Shown here: positions 25,229-33,292 of the stretch, piece after piece
How positions within the stretch are numbered: position 1 is the stretch's first letter
Layout of the letters: each line of letters begins with the position of its first letter
Assembly (NCBI GenBank): GCA_033391075.1
Contig: JAWPMV010000001.1
Span: 4,154,001 to 4,218,000, forward strand
Length of the DNA: 64,000 nt
Origin: Bacteroidia bacterium
GTDB taxonomy: Bacteria; Bacteroidota; Bacteroidia; J057
Reading direction: 5' to 3'
Program-made: the position numbers and the translations under genes
The notes under the pieces: generated by a model
The model's database searches: none
Told to the model about the DNA's origin: nothing
What the model saw: only the letters and a program-made list of their open reading frames with translations

Positions 25229-26905
25229 ATGGATAGAAGATCTTTCCTGGGTTTAAGACAGGAAAAAGATGTGTCTAAAGCTCTCTTGCCCAAACAGATA
25301 CATTCCGGACTTTCTCCTTATGCGGGTCCATGGACTAAGGTTCAGGCCTCTCACCTTCTCCGAAGAAGTTTATTTGGTCCGAAAGCAAGTGAAATCAACT
25401 GGTCCGTCAGCGCGGGATTAGAGGCTAGCCTGGATGCACTTTTTGCAGATCAAGCGCCGCCAGAACCTCCACTCAATTTTTATGATACCGCAGATCCGGT
25501 GGTTCCCCTTGGAAACACCTGGATAGATGCCCCTTATGTGGACGGTAGCCGAAATAGCAGGAGGAGAATATCCCTCTTAGCCTGGAGCATGGGACTGAGA
25601 ATTCATCAAAATATTTCTATCCGGGAAAAGATGTGTCTTTTCTGGCATAACCATTTTGCTATCCAGAGTTCGGATGTAGTTGATTCCCGATTCCTGTATA
25701 AGTATTGCAATCTGATACGAGAACAGGCCCTCGGCAACTTTCAAACCCTCACAGAAAGAATCACGGTTGACCCTTCCATGCTTCATTACCTAAATGGGAA
25801 TAGCAATTTTCGACAATCAGATGATGGAGGCCAAACCTATAGAGCTTCCAATGAAAATTATGGACGGGAACTCTTGGAACTTTTTACCATTGGAAAAGGA
25901 GACGATGGAACTGAAGTTTACTATACAGAAGATGATGTCAGAGCGGCAGCTCGAGTGCTTACGGGTTGGATTCATCGGGGACGCCTTTCCAATCGCTTTC
26001 CCGTGACGGTAGAATTCCGCAGCAACCGACATGATCCGACCCCCAAACAATTCTCTTCTCATTTCAACAATCAAGTCATAAGCGATAATGGAGCCAATGA
26101 GTACAAAGATCTGATCTCGATGATATTCAATCAATTGGAGACGGCTCGATTTATTTGTAGAAAGCTTTATCGCTGGTTTGTCTATTATGAAATTGATGAA
26201 GATGTCGAAAGTCAGGTGATCAATCCTATGGCGGCTCTGCTCAGGTTCAACAATTATGATATCAAACCTTGTTTAAGAGCATTGCTTGCCAGCGAACATT
26301 TTTATGATGCGGTAAATAGAGGCTGTATTATCAAAAATCCACTCGAATTCACCGTAGGAATTCATCGGCAATTTGATATAGAGTTTCCAAAGTATCCCAA
26401 TATTCTCCCGCAATATCTGCATTGGTACCGCTTACATACGGAAACCACAAACCAATTGCTCGAATATTTAAATCCTCCGGACGTAGCGGGCTGGCCGGCT
26501 TATTATCAGTTGCCGAGATACCATGCCTACTGGATCAGCTCAGTTACCCTTCCGGCCAGGCAAAATACGGTAAGTCTCTACAATAAAGATCAGGGCTATA
26601 AAAGCAGTGGATTCCAGACCCTTATACAACCTCTCACATTACTCGATGCTGTGAGTGATCCACTGGATCCTAATACCCTGATTTCCGAATGGGCAGAATT
26701 GCTATTTCCGCAAGCCCTGGATCAAAGTCAGTTGGACTTTTTAAAGGAAGTACTCATTCCCGGTTTGCCTGATTATGAGTGGACCCTTGAATATGGATTA
26801 TTTCTCGAAGATCCTTTCGATCAGGTTCTGAAAGCATCTATTCTCAGCAAATTGCGAGCCTTATTGGATACCATGATGAGTCTGGCGGAATTCCATTTAT
26901 GCTAA
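25229..26905 (+). CDS. DUF1800-family protein
   Basis: 558 residues. The family signatures HLLRRSLFGPKASEI, REKMCLFWHNHFAI, NENYGRELLELFTIG, YTEDDVRAAARVLTGW and NPLEFTVGIHRQF are all present. The N-terminus has a Tat-like RRSFLG but no hydrophobic stretch after it, so export by this route is doubtful. DUF1800 proteins are almost always encoded next to a DUF1501 protein, as here (22 bp before it). The biochemical function of the pair is not established. Confidence 0.88.
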   Translation: MDRRSFLGLRQEKDVSKALLPKQIHSGLSPYAGPWTKVQASHLLRRSLFGPKASEINWSVSAGLEASLDALFADQAPPEPPLNFYDTADPVVPLGNTWIDAPYVDGSRNSRRRISLLAWSMGLRIHQNISIREKMCLFWHNHFAIQSSDVVDSRFLYKYCNLIREQALGNFQTLTERITVDPSMLHYLNGNSNFRQSDDGGQTYRASNENYGRELLELFTIGKGDDGTEVYYTEDDVRAAARVLTGWIHRGRLSNRFPVTVEFRSNRHDPTPKQFSSHFNNQVISDNGANEYKDLISMIFNQLETARFICRKLYRWFVYYEIDEDVESQVINPMAALLRFNNYDIKPCLRALLASEHFYDAVNRGCIIKNPLEFTVGIHRQFDIEFPKYPNILPQYLHWYRLHTETTNQLLEYLNPPDVAGWPAYYQLPRYHAYWISSVTLPARQNTVSLYNKDQGYKSSGFQTLIQPLTLLDAVSDPLDPNTLISEWAELLFPQALDQSQLDFLKEVLIPGLPDYEWTLEYGLFLEDPFDQVLKASILSKLRALLDTMMSLAEFHLC

Positions 26906-26927
26906 AGCCCTTTTAACAGAAAATCTC

Positions 26928-28511
26928 ATGAAAAGAAGAAACTTTCTGAAAAATACAGCAGCGGCTACCACCTTGCCTATTATGCTGGGAGGGCTTCCTG
27001 TACACGCGATCAATCGAAATCCTCTCCTGGATATCCTGTATAAAAATGCCATGATGACGGATCGGGTCCTGGTCCTGATTCAATTAAATGGAGGAAATGA
27101 CGGATTAAATACGGTTGTTCCTCTCAATGAATATGGCAATTTGAGTCTGGTCAGGCCTCAGGTAATTCTGCCCGAATTAAGTATTCTGAGATTGAATACA
27201 GATACGGGATTACACCCTGCGCTGACTGGCTTCAAACAACTTTATGATAGCAGCAAATTGACGGTTTTGCAGAATGTAGGATATGATAATCCTAATTTTT
27301 CTCACTTCCGATCAACAGATATATGGCTTACTGGCTCTCCTTCTAATGAAGTTTATTCCACTGGATGGTTGGGACGATATCTCGATATGGACCATGGAGG
27401 ATATCCCGCAAATTATCCCAATGATGATTTTCCCGATCCATTGGCCATAACCGTGGGGTCTATTGTTTCCAATACCTGTCAGGGACTGGGCAGCAATTTC
27501 GGAATGGCTATTCGCAGCCTGGATGAATTTAACCAGTTGCAGACGGGAGGAACAGGGGGAACACCCAATAATCGATATGGTATTGAACTGGATTTCATCC
27601 GACAAAGCATGCTGCAAACCAATCAATATCTGGGAAGTATACAGGATGCAGCAAGTGCCGGTAATAATCTCTCCCAACTTTATCCCCAAAGTGGCAATCG
27701 CCTGGCTGATCAACTCCGCATAGTCGCTCAGTTGATTTCGGGAGGCCTACGCACTCCTTTCTATGTTGTAAATCTGGGAGGTTTTGATACGCATATCCAA
27801 CAGGTAAACTCCAGTGATCATCTTGCTGGTCGACATGCAGATTTGATGTTTGATTTGAATGAGGCAGTTACAGCATTTCAGGATGATTTGGAGCTGATGG
27901 GGATACAGGATAGAGTTCTCGGGATGACTTTCTCAGAGTTTGGAAGAAGGATCAGAGGAAATGACAGTTATGGAACAGATCACGGTGCGGCTGCGCCTAT
28001 GATGCTTTTTGGAAGTCAGGTAAATGGTCAGATTATTGGCCAAAACCCTATCATCGACCCGGCGGTAGATGAGACCGCCAGTATTCCGGCTGATATTGAT
28101 TTCCGATCTGTATATGGTTCCGTTCTGATGGATTGGTTTTGTGTGGATGAAAATGACATAAAAACCCTGCTATACAATGATTTCCAACGCATCAACATCC
28201 TTCCTCCGGACCTCAGCTGTGATTCAGCAACCAGTGTTAAGGATCTATTGAATCCGGACTTATTGAGTCAAAATTACCCCAATCCATTCCAAAGCAGTAC
28301 TCGAATTCCTTTTAGTAGTGAAGGTGGGGATTTACGGATTGATATTTTCAATACCAGTGGAGTAATGATTAAAACCCTCACGAATCGATTCTTTGCGCCC
28401 GGAGAATACCAAATCACCTTTGATGCGGAAGGCCTGGCTGCAGGCGTCTATTATTATCGTTTGAGGCATAACAATAGTTATGCTACGCGGAGTATGATCC
28501 TCACTCGATAA
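26928..28511 (+). CDS. DUF1501-family secreted protein with T9SS sorting domain
   Basis: 527 residues. The start MKRRNFLKNTAAATTLPIMLGG is a twin-arginine-type signal. The DUF1501 domain (~40-420) has LIQLNGGNDGLNTVVPL, NPNFSHFRSTDIW, NLGGFDTHIQQ, FSEFGRRIRGN and GTDHGAAAPMM, an arrangement related to the alkaline-phosphatase/sulfatase superfamily. The last ~75 residues (LSQNYPNPFQSSTRIPFS to SMILTR) form a type A T9SS sorting domain. Cotranscribed with the DUF1800 gene and ended by a perfect terminator. Likely surface exposed. Confidence 0.9.
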   Translation: MKRRNFLKNTAAATTLPIMLGGLPVHAINRNPLLDILYKNAMMTDRVLVLIQLNGGNDGLNTVVPLNEYGNLSLVRPQVILPELSILRLNTDTGLHPALTGFKQLYDSSKLTVLQNVGYDNPNFSHFRSTDIWLTGSPSNEVYSTGWLGRYLDMDHGGYPANYPNDDFPDPLAITVGSIVSNTCQGLGSNFGMAIRSLDEFNQLQTGGTGGTPNNRYGIELDFIRQSMLQTNQYLGSIQDAASAGNNLSQLYPQSGNRLADQLRIVAQLISGGLRTPFYVVNLGGFDTHIQQVNSSDHLAGRHADLMFDLNEAVTAFQDDLELMGIQDRVLGMTFSEFGRRIRGNDSYGTDHGAAAPMMLFGSQVNGQIIGQNPIIDPAVDETASIPADIDFRSVYGSVLMDWFCVDENDIKTLLYNDFQRINILPPDLSCDSATSVKDLLNPDLLSQNYPNPFQSSTRIPFSSEGGDLRIDIFNTSGVMIKTLTNRFFAPGEYQITFDAEGLAAGVYYYRLRHNNSYATRSMILTR

Positions 28512-28523
28512 AGCTGAGACTAA

Positions 28524-28565
28524 AAAAAGAGTCGGGACAGATGATCATCTGTCCCGACTCTTTTT
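28524..28565. terminator. Bidirectional intrinsic terminator
   Basis: A perfect 42-bp palindrome with A-run on the left and T-run on the right; the GC core is GAGTCGGGACAGAT on one side and its complement on the other. It separates convergent genes ending at 28511 (+) and 28578 (-). Confidence 0.92.
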
Positions 28566-28577
28566 CATAATTTTCGA

Positions 28578-28769
28578 TTATAAAATCTCTTTTACCCTTC
28601 CGACAATCCCACTGGCAAGTTTAACCTTGATTCCATGGGGGTGATTGGAGGATTTGGTCAGAATCCGCTGTACGGTCCCTTCAGTCAATTCGCCCGTACG
28701 CTGATGGTGTTTTTGTACCACGCGAACCTCGGCTCCGACCTGTAAATTTTTCCTATTCCTATATGGCAT
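28578..28769 (-). CDS. YwbE family protein (DUF2196)
   Basis: 63 residues, usual size for the family. The motifs VGAEVRVVQKHHQRTGELT, GTVQRILTKSSNHPHGIKV and LASGIVGRVKEIL match YwbE closely. The fold is a small beta-barrel (KOW/SH3-like pattern) and the function is unknown. It lies 4 bp after the repeat-protein gene, so the two are probably cotranscribed. Confidence 0.88.
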   Translation of the reverse strand: MPYRNRKNLQVGAEVRVVQKHHQRTGELTEGTVQRILTKSSNHPHGIKVKLASGIVGRVKEIL

Positions 28770-28773
28770 CTCT

Positions 28774-29625
28774 CTATGGACGTTTTCGGTTTCCTCTCAC
28801 TCGACTATTTGTCCCAACCTCTTGGGGTCTTTTGCCTCCCCAACCAACATTCAGTAAATCCATCTTCTCATCCCAGCGCTGTTTGATCTGGTATTCCATT
28901 TCTATGAGGTCAGAGGTACGATTGTAAGCACTTCCCGTTATATCTTCTCTTTTGGCAAATACCGCATACCAGTGTCCTTCGCCATATTCGATTTCCAGCA
29001 AATCATAATCATCTTTCCAACGCTGAGAGATATTGTATTCCATTTCCCATAGATCAACGATCCGGTTGTAACCAGAATTGGTGTGGCTCTTGCTTTTTGC
29101 GAATACAGCATACCACTGCTCTTCCCCATATTCTATATCCAGCAATTCGTATCCATCATCCCAGTTATTCTTGATATCTCTCTGCAGGGCATTGATATCT
29201 CTGGCCCGACTGATACGGCAGTCCTCCATTTCATCACTTTGTGCATATACTCCATACCAGAGTCCGTCCCCAAATTCAATATCCAGCATAATAAAGCCAT
29301 TTCCCAGAATTTCGCGGGACTCGGTTTCCCATTCCAGTAGATTGGTGGATCCAAAGAAAGAAGTCTTTCTCAAGTCCTGGCTTTTACCAAAAATTGCATA
29401 CCAGTGTCCTTCACCATATTCGATTTCGAGGAGATCATATCCATCTTTCCAGCGTTGCTGGATTTCAGATTCCAATTCCCATCGGCTATCAGTCCGGTTG
29501 TATCCGGTATTATCTATATCCTCACTTTCTCCAAATATGGCGAACCATTTTTTTTCTTCTTGTGCATTTCCTTCAAAGGAGATCAGCAGCATTACTGCTA
29601 GTAGAAATGAGATGAGTCTGTTCAT
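28774..29625 (-). CDS. Exported protein of five WYA(V/I)F repeats
   Basis: 283 residues from the ATG at 29625, where a signal peptide begins (MNRLISFLLAVMLLISFEG, ending GNAQ); an ATG at 29646 would add seven residues before it. The mature protein is five repeats of about 47 residues, each opening with WFAIF, WYAIF, WYGVY, WYAVF or WYAVF and closing with DLLEIEYGE, MLDIEFGD, LLDIEYGE, LLEIEYGE or DLLNVGWGG. The repeats resemble WD-like or plant DUF7477-type blades, and five could close a small propeller. A basic, Arg-rich tail ends the protein. No enzyme motif. Function unknown. Confidence 0.7.
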   Translation of the reverse strand: MNRLISFLLAVMLLISFEGNAQEEKKWFAIFGESEDIDNTGYNRTDSRWELESEIQQRWKDGYDLLEIEYGEGHWYAIFGKSQDLRKTSFFGSTNLLEWETESREILGNGFIMLDIEFGDGLWYGVYAQSDEMEDCRISRARDINALQRDIKNNWDDGYELLDIEYGEEQWYAVFAKSKSHTNSGYNRIVDLWEMEYNISQRWKDDYDLLEIEYGEGHWYAVFAKREDITGSAYNRTSDLIEMEYQIKQRWDEKMDLLNVGWGGKRPQEVGTNSRVRGNRKRP

Positions 29626-29874
29626 GTTAAAGTTTATTGTTTGCAATAAGAATTTCGCAAGTATGTGCTTTTCCGACTGTCAAATACTTAGGTCAAATAA
29701 AATTTAAGATATAAAGGCTTTTGCTAAAGCACCCAAAAATGGCACAATTTTATGTGTTTTCAAGCATTTCAGGAAAATGATAAAATAAAAGATCTTTAAA
29801 AGAAAGGCTTCCCTATTCCTTAAATCTATCACATTTGTGTCTAATATCAGACAGCCTCTATCTAATCATACAAA

Positions 29875-32800
29875 TCATTCCAGTCTTACCCTCAGCATTC
29901 CACAATTTTTCAAGTTAGAACGCAATACAAGGGTTTTCCGACTTTCTCCATCATCCACCATAACGGCAGCAGTATTGGGGGGAGTGCTACCTAAATTGTG
30001 GGCATAGAGGGTAATGAAATTATTACCTGGTCGGAATGTGAATTCAAATTCGGCTTTTTTCTTTTTCAGGCCGTATTGTTCAATGATCCATTCTCCATTC
30101 ACATTGACAGAAACGGTATCCAGGTCTTCGGCTGCGTGATCCCAAATGGTAATCGTTGCTTTTGGATTGCGGATAACAATCTCCTCCTGGGTTTTGATCC
30201 GTCTCTTCTTTATTCGGGTCGGAATACCATCTCTTCCATAAGAAATATCACTTTCTACCGGCCTTTCAGTTGAGACAGGCTGAGGTTTAGGTTCTTCCCT
30301 GGGAGGAGGCGGTGGGGGAATATTCTCGCGGGGTTTTTCAGCAGCTGTAATGGGTGGGGCCGCTTCCAGATCATCATTACAATCCCGTATCTGTTGAGGA
30401 CCGGAAATTCTTTCACAATAATCTGCATAGGCTCTCACCTGATAGGTCCCAGGCCTTTCTACTTTATAGGAAGCTTGATTGGCACCGGGAATATCTTTTC
30501 CATCTTTGATCCACTGATAACGAAGTCCGGCTCTGACTTGTGTATATAACATCAATCCTCCATCATCGCATAATGTCATCGGCTCTTTGCGATTCTTGAA
30601 ATCAGGTCTGCCATATTTCATCACAAAGCCTTGCGAATTGCTGGTCAAATCGAATTGAGCACCTGGAAAGTTTTTGCCTTTGCTGTTGCCAGCTACCCAG
30701 ATGCTTCCTTCCTGATCTCCGCTAATGGCCGGTAATTGGTTCATCACATTGCTGGCCCCTTTGTCCTGCCAAATAATGGTCTGCTTGTCCAGTCGATTGA
30801 GTTTGCTAACAAAGAAATCGGTACGGTCGCTGAATCCGGCGATATAAAGATCGCCATCAGAACTATGGATACGGGATTTTAAGGTGAGGCTGGAATTCGG
30901 CTCTAACAAATCACCCCTCCAGCGACGCTTCCCATAGGTATCATATCGATAAATCACACTGTTCATGACCAGATAAGAAGTTCCCTCACAGTCTGTATGA
31001 AAGTCAGCGGTCCGGTATTTACGTTTGCCTGTATCCATACTTTGAGCCCAGAAAAGATCTCCCTCCGGACTGAATTTCGCCAAAAAGTAATTATCACCCT
31101 GCACTGCACCTCTTAAAATCTTCTTCTCAAAATTCGCAATGATCTTGTATCCACCTGCGACATACACATTTCCATCACAGTCGGTATGCAAGCCATTGCC
31201 AAAATCATATTTATACCAGTCTATCGGAAAGGTTTTCACCCAAAGTAATTCTCCCCTTGAGGAGTGTTTGGCCAGAAATAAGGAACCTCGATTGGCAGCC
31301 TTGTAGCGCATTCCACTAATAATCATTTGATCATTGAAACGGCCACTGGTATATACAGAACCCAAATCATCTACAGCAAGACCTGTCAATCGCTGGCGAG
31401 AGACTTCTTTCTTCCAGAGCAGACGACCATCCGGACGGTATTTACTCAAATAGGTGTCATTATCGGCAACAATGAGGTTTCCATCATTATCGGTATCTAT
31501 AAATCTCTGGCTGAGATCACTTTTTCTTTCTACGGGGAAATTCAGGCGAAAGAGTCCATTAGGGAAAAATCCATCGATTCTGTCTTCAACCCGAGATCCT
31601 CTCTCTACGCTACTTAAGACATAAGTAGCACCAGTAGGAGCATTGGAAATAGCTCTTATATAGGTATCCCCTTTAGATTTTGGCAATTTATTGGTCCATA
31701 GCCAACGAGGTAAAATGGGGAGCATTCCGTTTACCGTATCTGCCTCTGTAAATATGCCCGGAGGAGTAAATCTTCTTAGATTTAGGGCCGGAGATACATT
31801 GGTACAAGCTCCTAGGGAAACTTTTACAGAATAATTGCCTGGCGTTTTTACCCAATAGTTTTTCCCATTTGCATTGGGGATTTCCAGCTTATTTTTTAAC
31901 CATTGATACTCTCCCCCTCCACGGACGACAGCACTTAGTTGAATAGAATCATCTAAACAAAGGATATCTTCATAGGATTCAACTGTAGGCTCTGGGGGAG
32001 GAACAAAAGTAATTCTCTGTTCCTGAGAGGTATTTACACAGCCGTCTTTTCTTCTCTGTAATTGATACACGCCACTTTCTCGAACGAGCAGGTCTCGTTG
32101 GGTTGCTCCTCTGATCGGGCTTCCATTTTTCAGCCACTGATAATCTATCCTTCCCATGGCAAATCCAGCCTCCAGTCTAATTTCTGCCCCTTGACACAAA
32201 GTCTGATCACCTCCCGGATATACGTCCAACTCACAGCTATTGAGATCCATCTCAAAAATATCATTACTCCCCAAACTTCCCTGATCCGAACACCAGAACA
32301 GTCGCTTTCCATTATCGGTAACAAAAAAATCGAAATCATATCCTGGTGTATTAATGGGCGCACCGATGTTTACCGGTTTCGACCAGTTTCTCCAGGTATT
32401 GTCAAGGCGTTTGGTCATGAAAATATCATGGTCTCCCAGGCCTTCATGTCCATTGCTATTGAAATAGAGGGTAACTCCATCTTCAGCCAGGAAAGGCGCA
32501 TCTTCATCACCAACCGTATTGATGGTGGGTCCCAGATTGACGGGTTCACTCCAGGCAGTATCATTTATAGGAAAAGAAATGTATATGTCCGTTCCTCCAT
32601 AGGTATTTTCTCCTTCATTGGGCAAAAGCATGATCCTTTCCGGAGTCATGTAATAGTCTTTGTATTGCCCCTGATAATTGAAATTGCGGATATGAGCATC
32701 GATAGGAACGGACCAATAGCCTTGTCTGGTCCGCACACTATAGGCAATTCCACCTTCTCTCACACCAGGAGGCACCTGCATGACCCATAAGGTGTCTTCA

Positions 32801-33108
32801 TCCGGGGAAACCTGCCAAACAAAATCATGCCCTTTCCCATTCAGAGGCTTTCCGATATTTCTGGCGGGATTCCAGCTTCCATCTCTTCGACGGGTACTGA
32901 ACCAAATATCGCCAGGATCGGCTTGTCCACCTGTGTTCGAAGGCATTTCTCTACGCCAAAAGTATAGAACACTCCCATCTGAATTGGGAATGGGCTCTCT
33001 TTCTTCATAGGCTGAATTAATCTCAAATTCCGGATGAATGACCTTCTGACCCCAGAGAGGAAGCACCGAAAAGATGGAAATTAGCAAGACTAGGAAATTC
33101 GGTCTCAT
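29875..33108 (-). CDS. Secreted PD40/Ig-like/SBBP multi-propeller protein
   Basis: 1077 residues with a signal peptide ending LWGQ. Residues ~25-290 carry PD40-type blades (VTLYFNSNGHEGLGDHDIF, KRLFWCSDQGSLGSNDIFE). Ig-like segments with the YQWLKNG/YQWIKDG signature and paired Cys follow (~300-450 and ~865-940). The region ~470-860 is a second propeller with SBBP-like turns (DVYVAGGYK-type repeats, DCDGNVY, DLYIAGF). A Pro-rich linker (~960-985) leads to a C-terminal beta domain that opens with TRIKKRRIKTQEEIVI. No T9SS domain is evident. Probably an envelope scaffold or adhesin; function unknown. It is divergent from the subtilase gene. Confidence 0.72.
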   Translation of the reverse strand: MRPNFLVLLISIFSVLPLWGQKVIHPEFEINSAYEEREPIPNSDGSVLYFWRREMPSNTGGQADPGDIWFSTRRRDGSWNPARNIGKPLNGKGHDFVWQVSPDEDTLWVMQVPPGVREGGIAYSVRTRQGYWSVPIDAHIRNFNYQGQYKDYYMTPERIMLLPNEGENTYGGTDIYISFPINDTAWSEPVNLGPTINTVGDEDAPFLAEDGVTLYFNSNGHEGLGDHDIFMTKRLDNTWRNWSKPVNIGAPINTPGYDFDFFVTDNGKRLFWCSDQGSLGSNDIFEMDLNSCELDVYPGGDQTLCQGAEIRLEAGFAMGRIDYQWLKNGSPIRGATQRDLLVRESGVYQLQRRKDGCVNTSQEQRITFVPPPEPTVESYEDILCLDDSIQLSAVVRGGGEYQWLKNKLEIPNANGKNYWVKTPGNYSVKVSLGACTNVSPALNLRRFTPPGIFTEADTVNGMLPILPRWLWTNKLPKSKGDTYIRAISNAPTGATYVLSSVERGSRVEDRIDGFFPNGLFRLNFPVERKSDLSQRFIDTDNDGNLIVADNDTYLSKYRPDGRLLWKKEVSRQRLTGLAVDDLGSVYTSGRFNDQMIISGMRYKAANRGSLFLAKHSSRGELLWVKTFPIDWYKYDFGNGLHTDCDGNVYVAGGYKIIANFEKKILRGAVQGDNYFLAKFSPEGDLFWAQSMDTGKRKYRTADFHTDCEGTSYLVMNSVIYRYDTYGKRRWRGDLLEPNSSLTLKSRIHSSDGDLYIAGFSDRTDFFVSKLNRLDKQTIIWQDKGASNVMNQLPAISGDQEGSIWVAGNSKGKNFPGAQFDLTSNSQGFVMKYGRPDFKNRKEPMTLCDDGGLMLYTQVRAGLRYQWIKDGKDIPGANQASYKVERPGTYQVRAYADYCERISGPQQIRDCNDDLEAAPPITAAEKPRENIPPPPPPREEPKPQPVSTERPVESDISYGRDGIPTRIKKRRIKTQEEIVIRNPKATITIWDHAAEDLDTVSVNVNGEWIIEQYGLKKKKAEFEFTFRPGNNFITLYAHNLGSTPPNTAAVMVDDGESRKTLVLRSNLKNCGMLRVRLE

Positions 33109-33292
33109 GTTTACTTAGGTTCTGAATTGTCTGGATGATTATCCTTAATATAGTCAACGCAAAGATTTGCGATGGATTTTATGAGGATAATAATTTCTTT
33201 AATACACTAAATAAATGGGGTAAACGTGCAAGAAACGCCTCCTGCAATAAAGGGAAATTCAAGCAATTTCCGTGTATATTCGTTTTACTATT

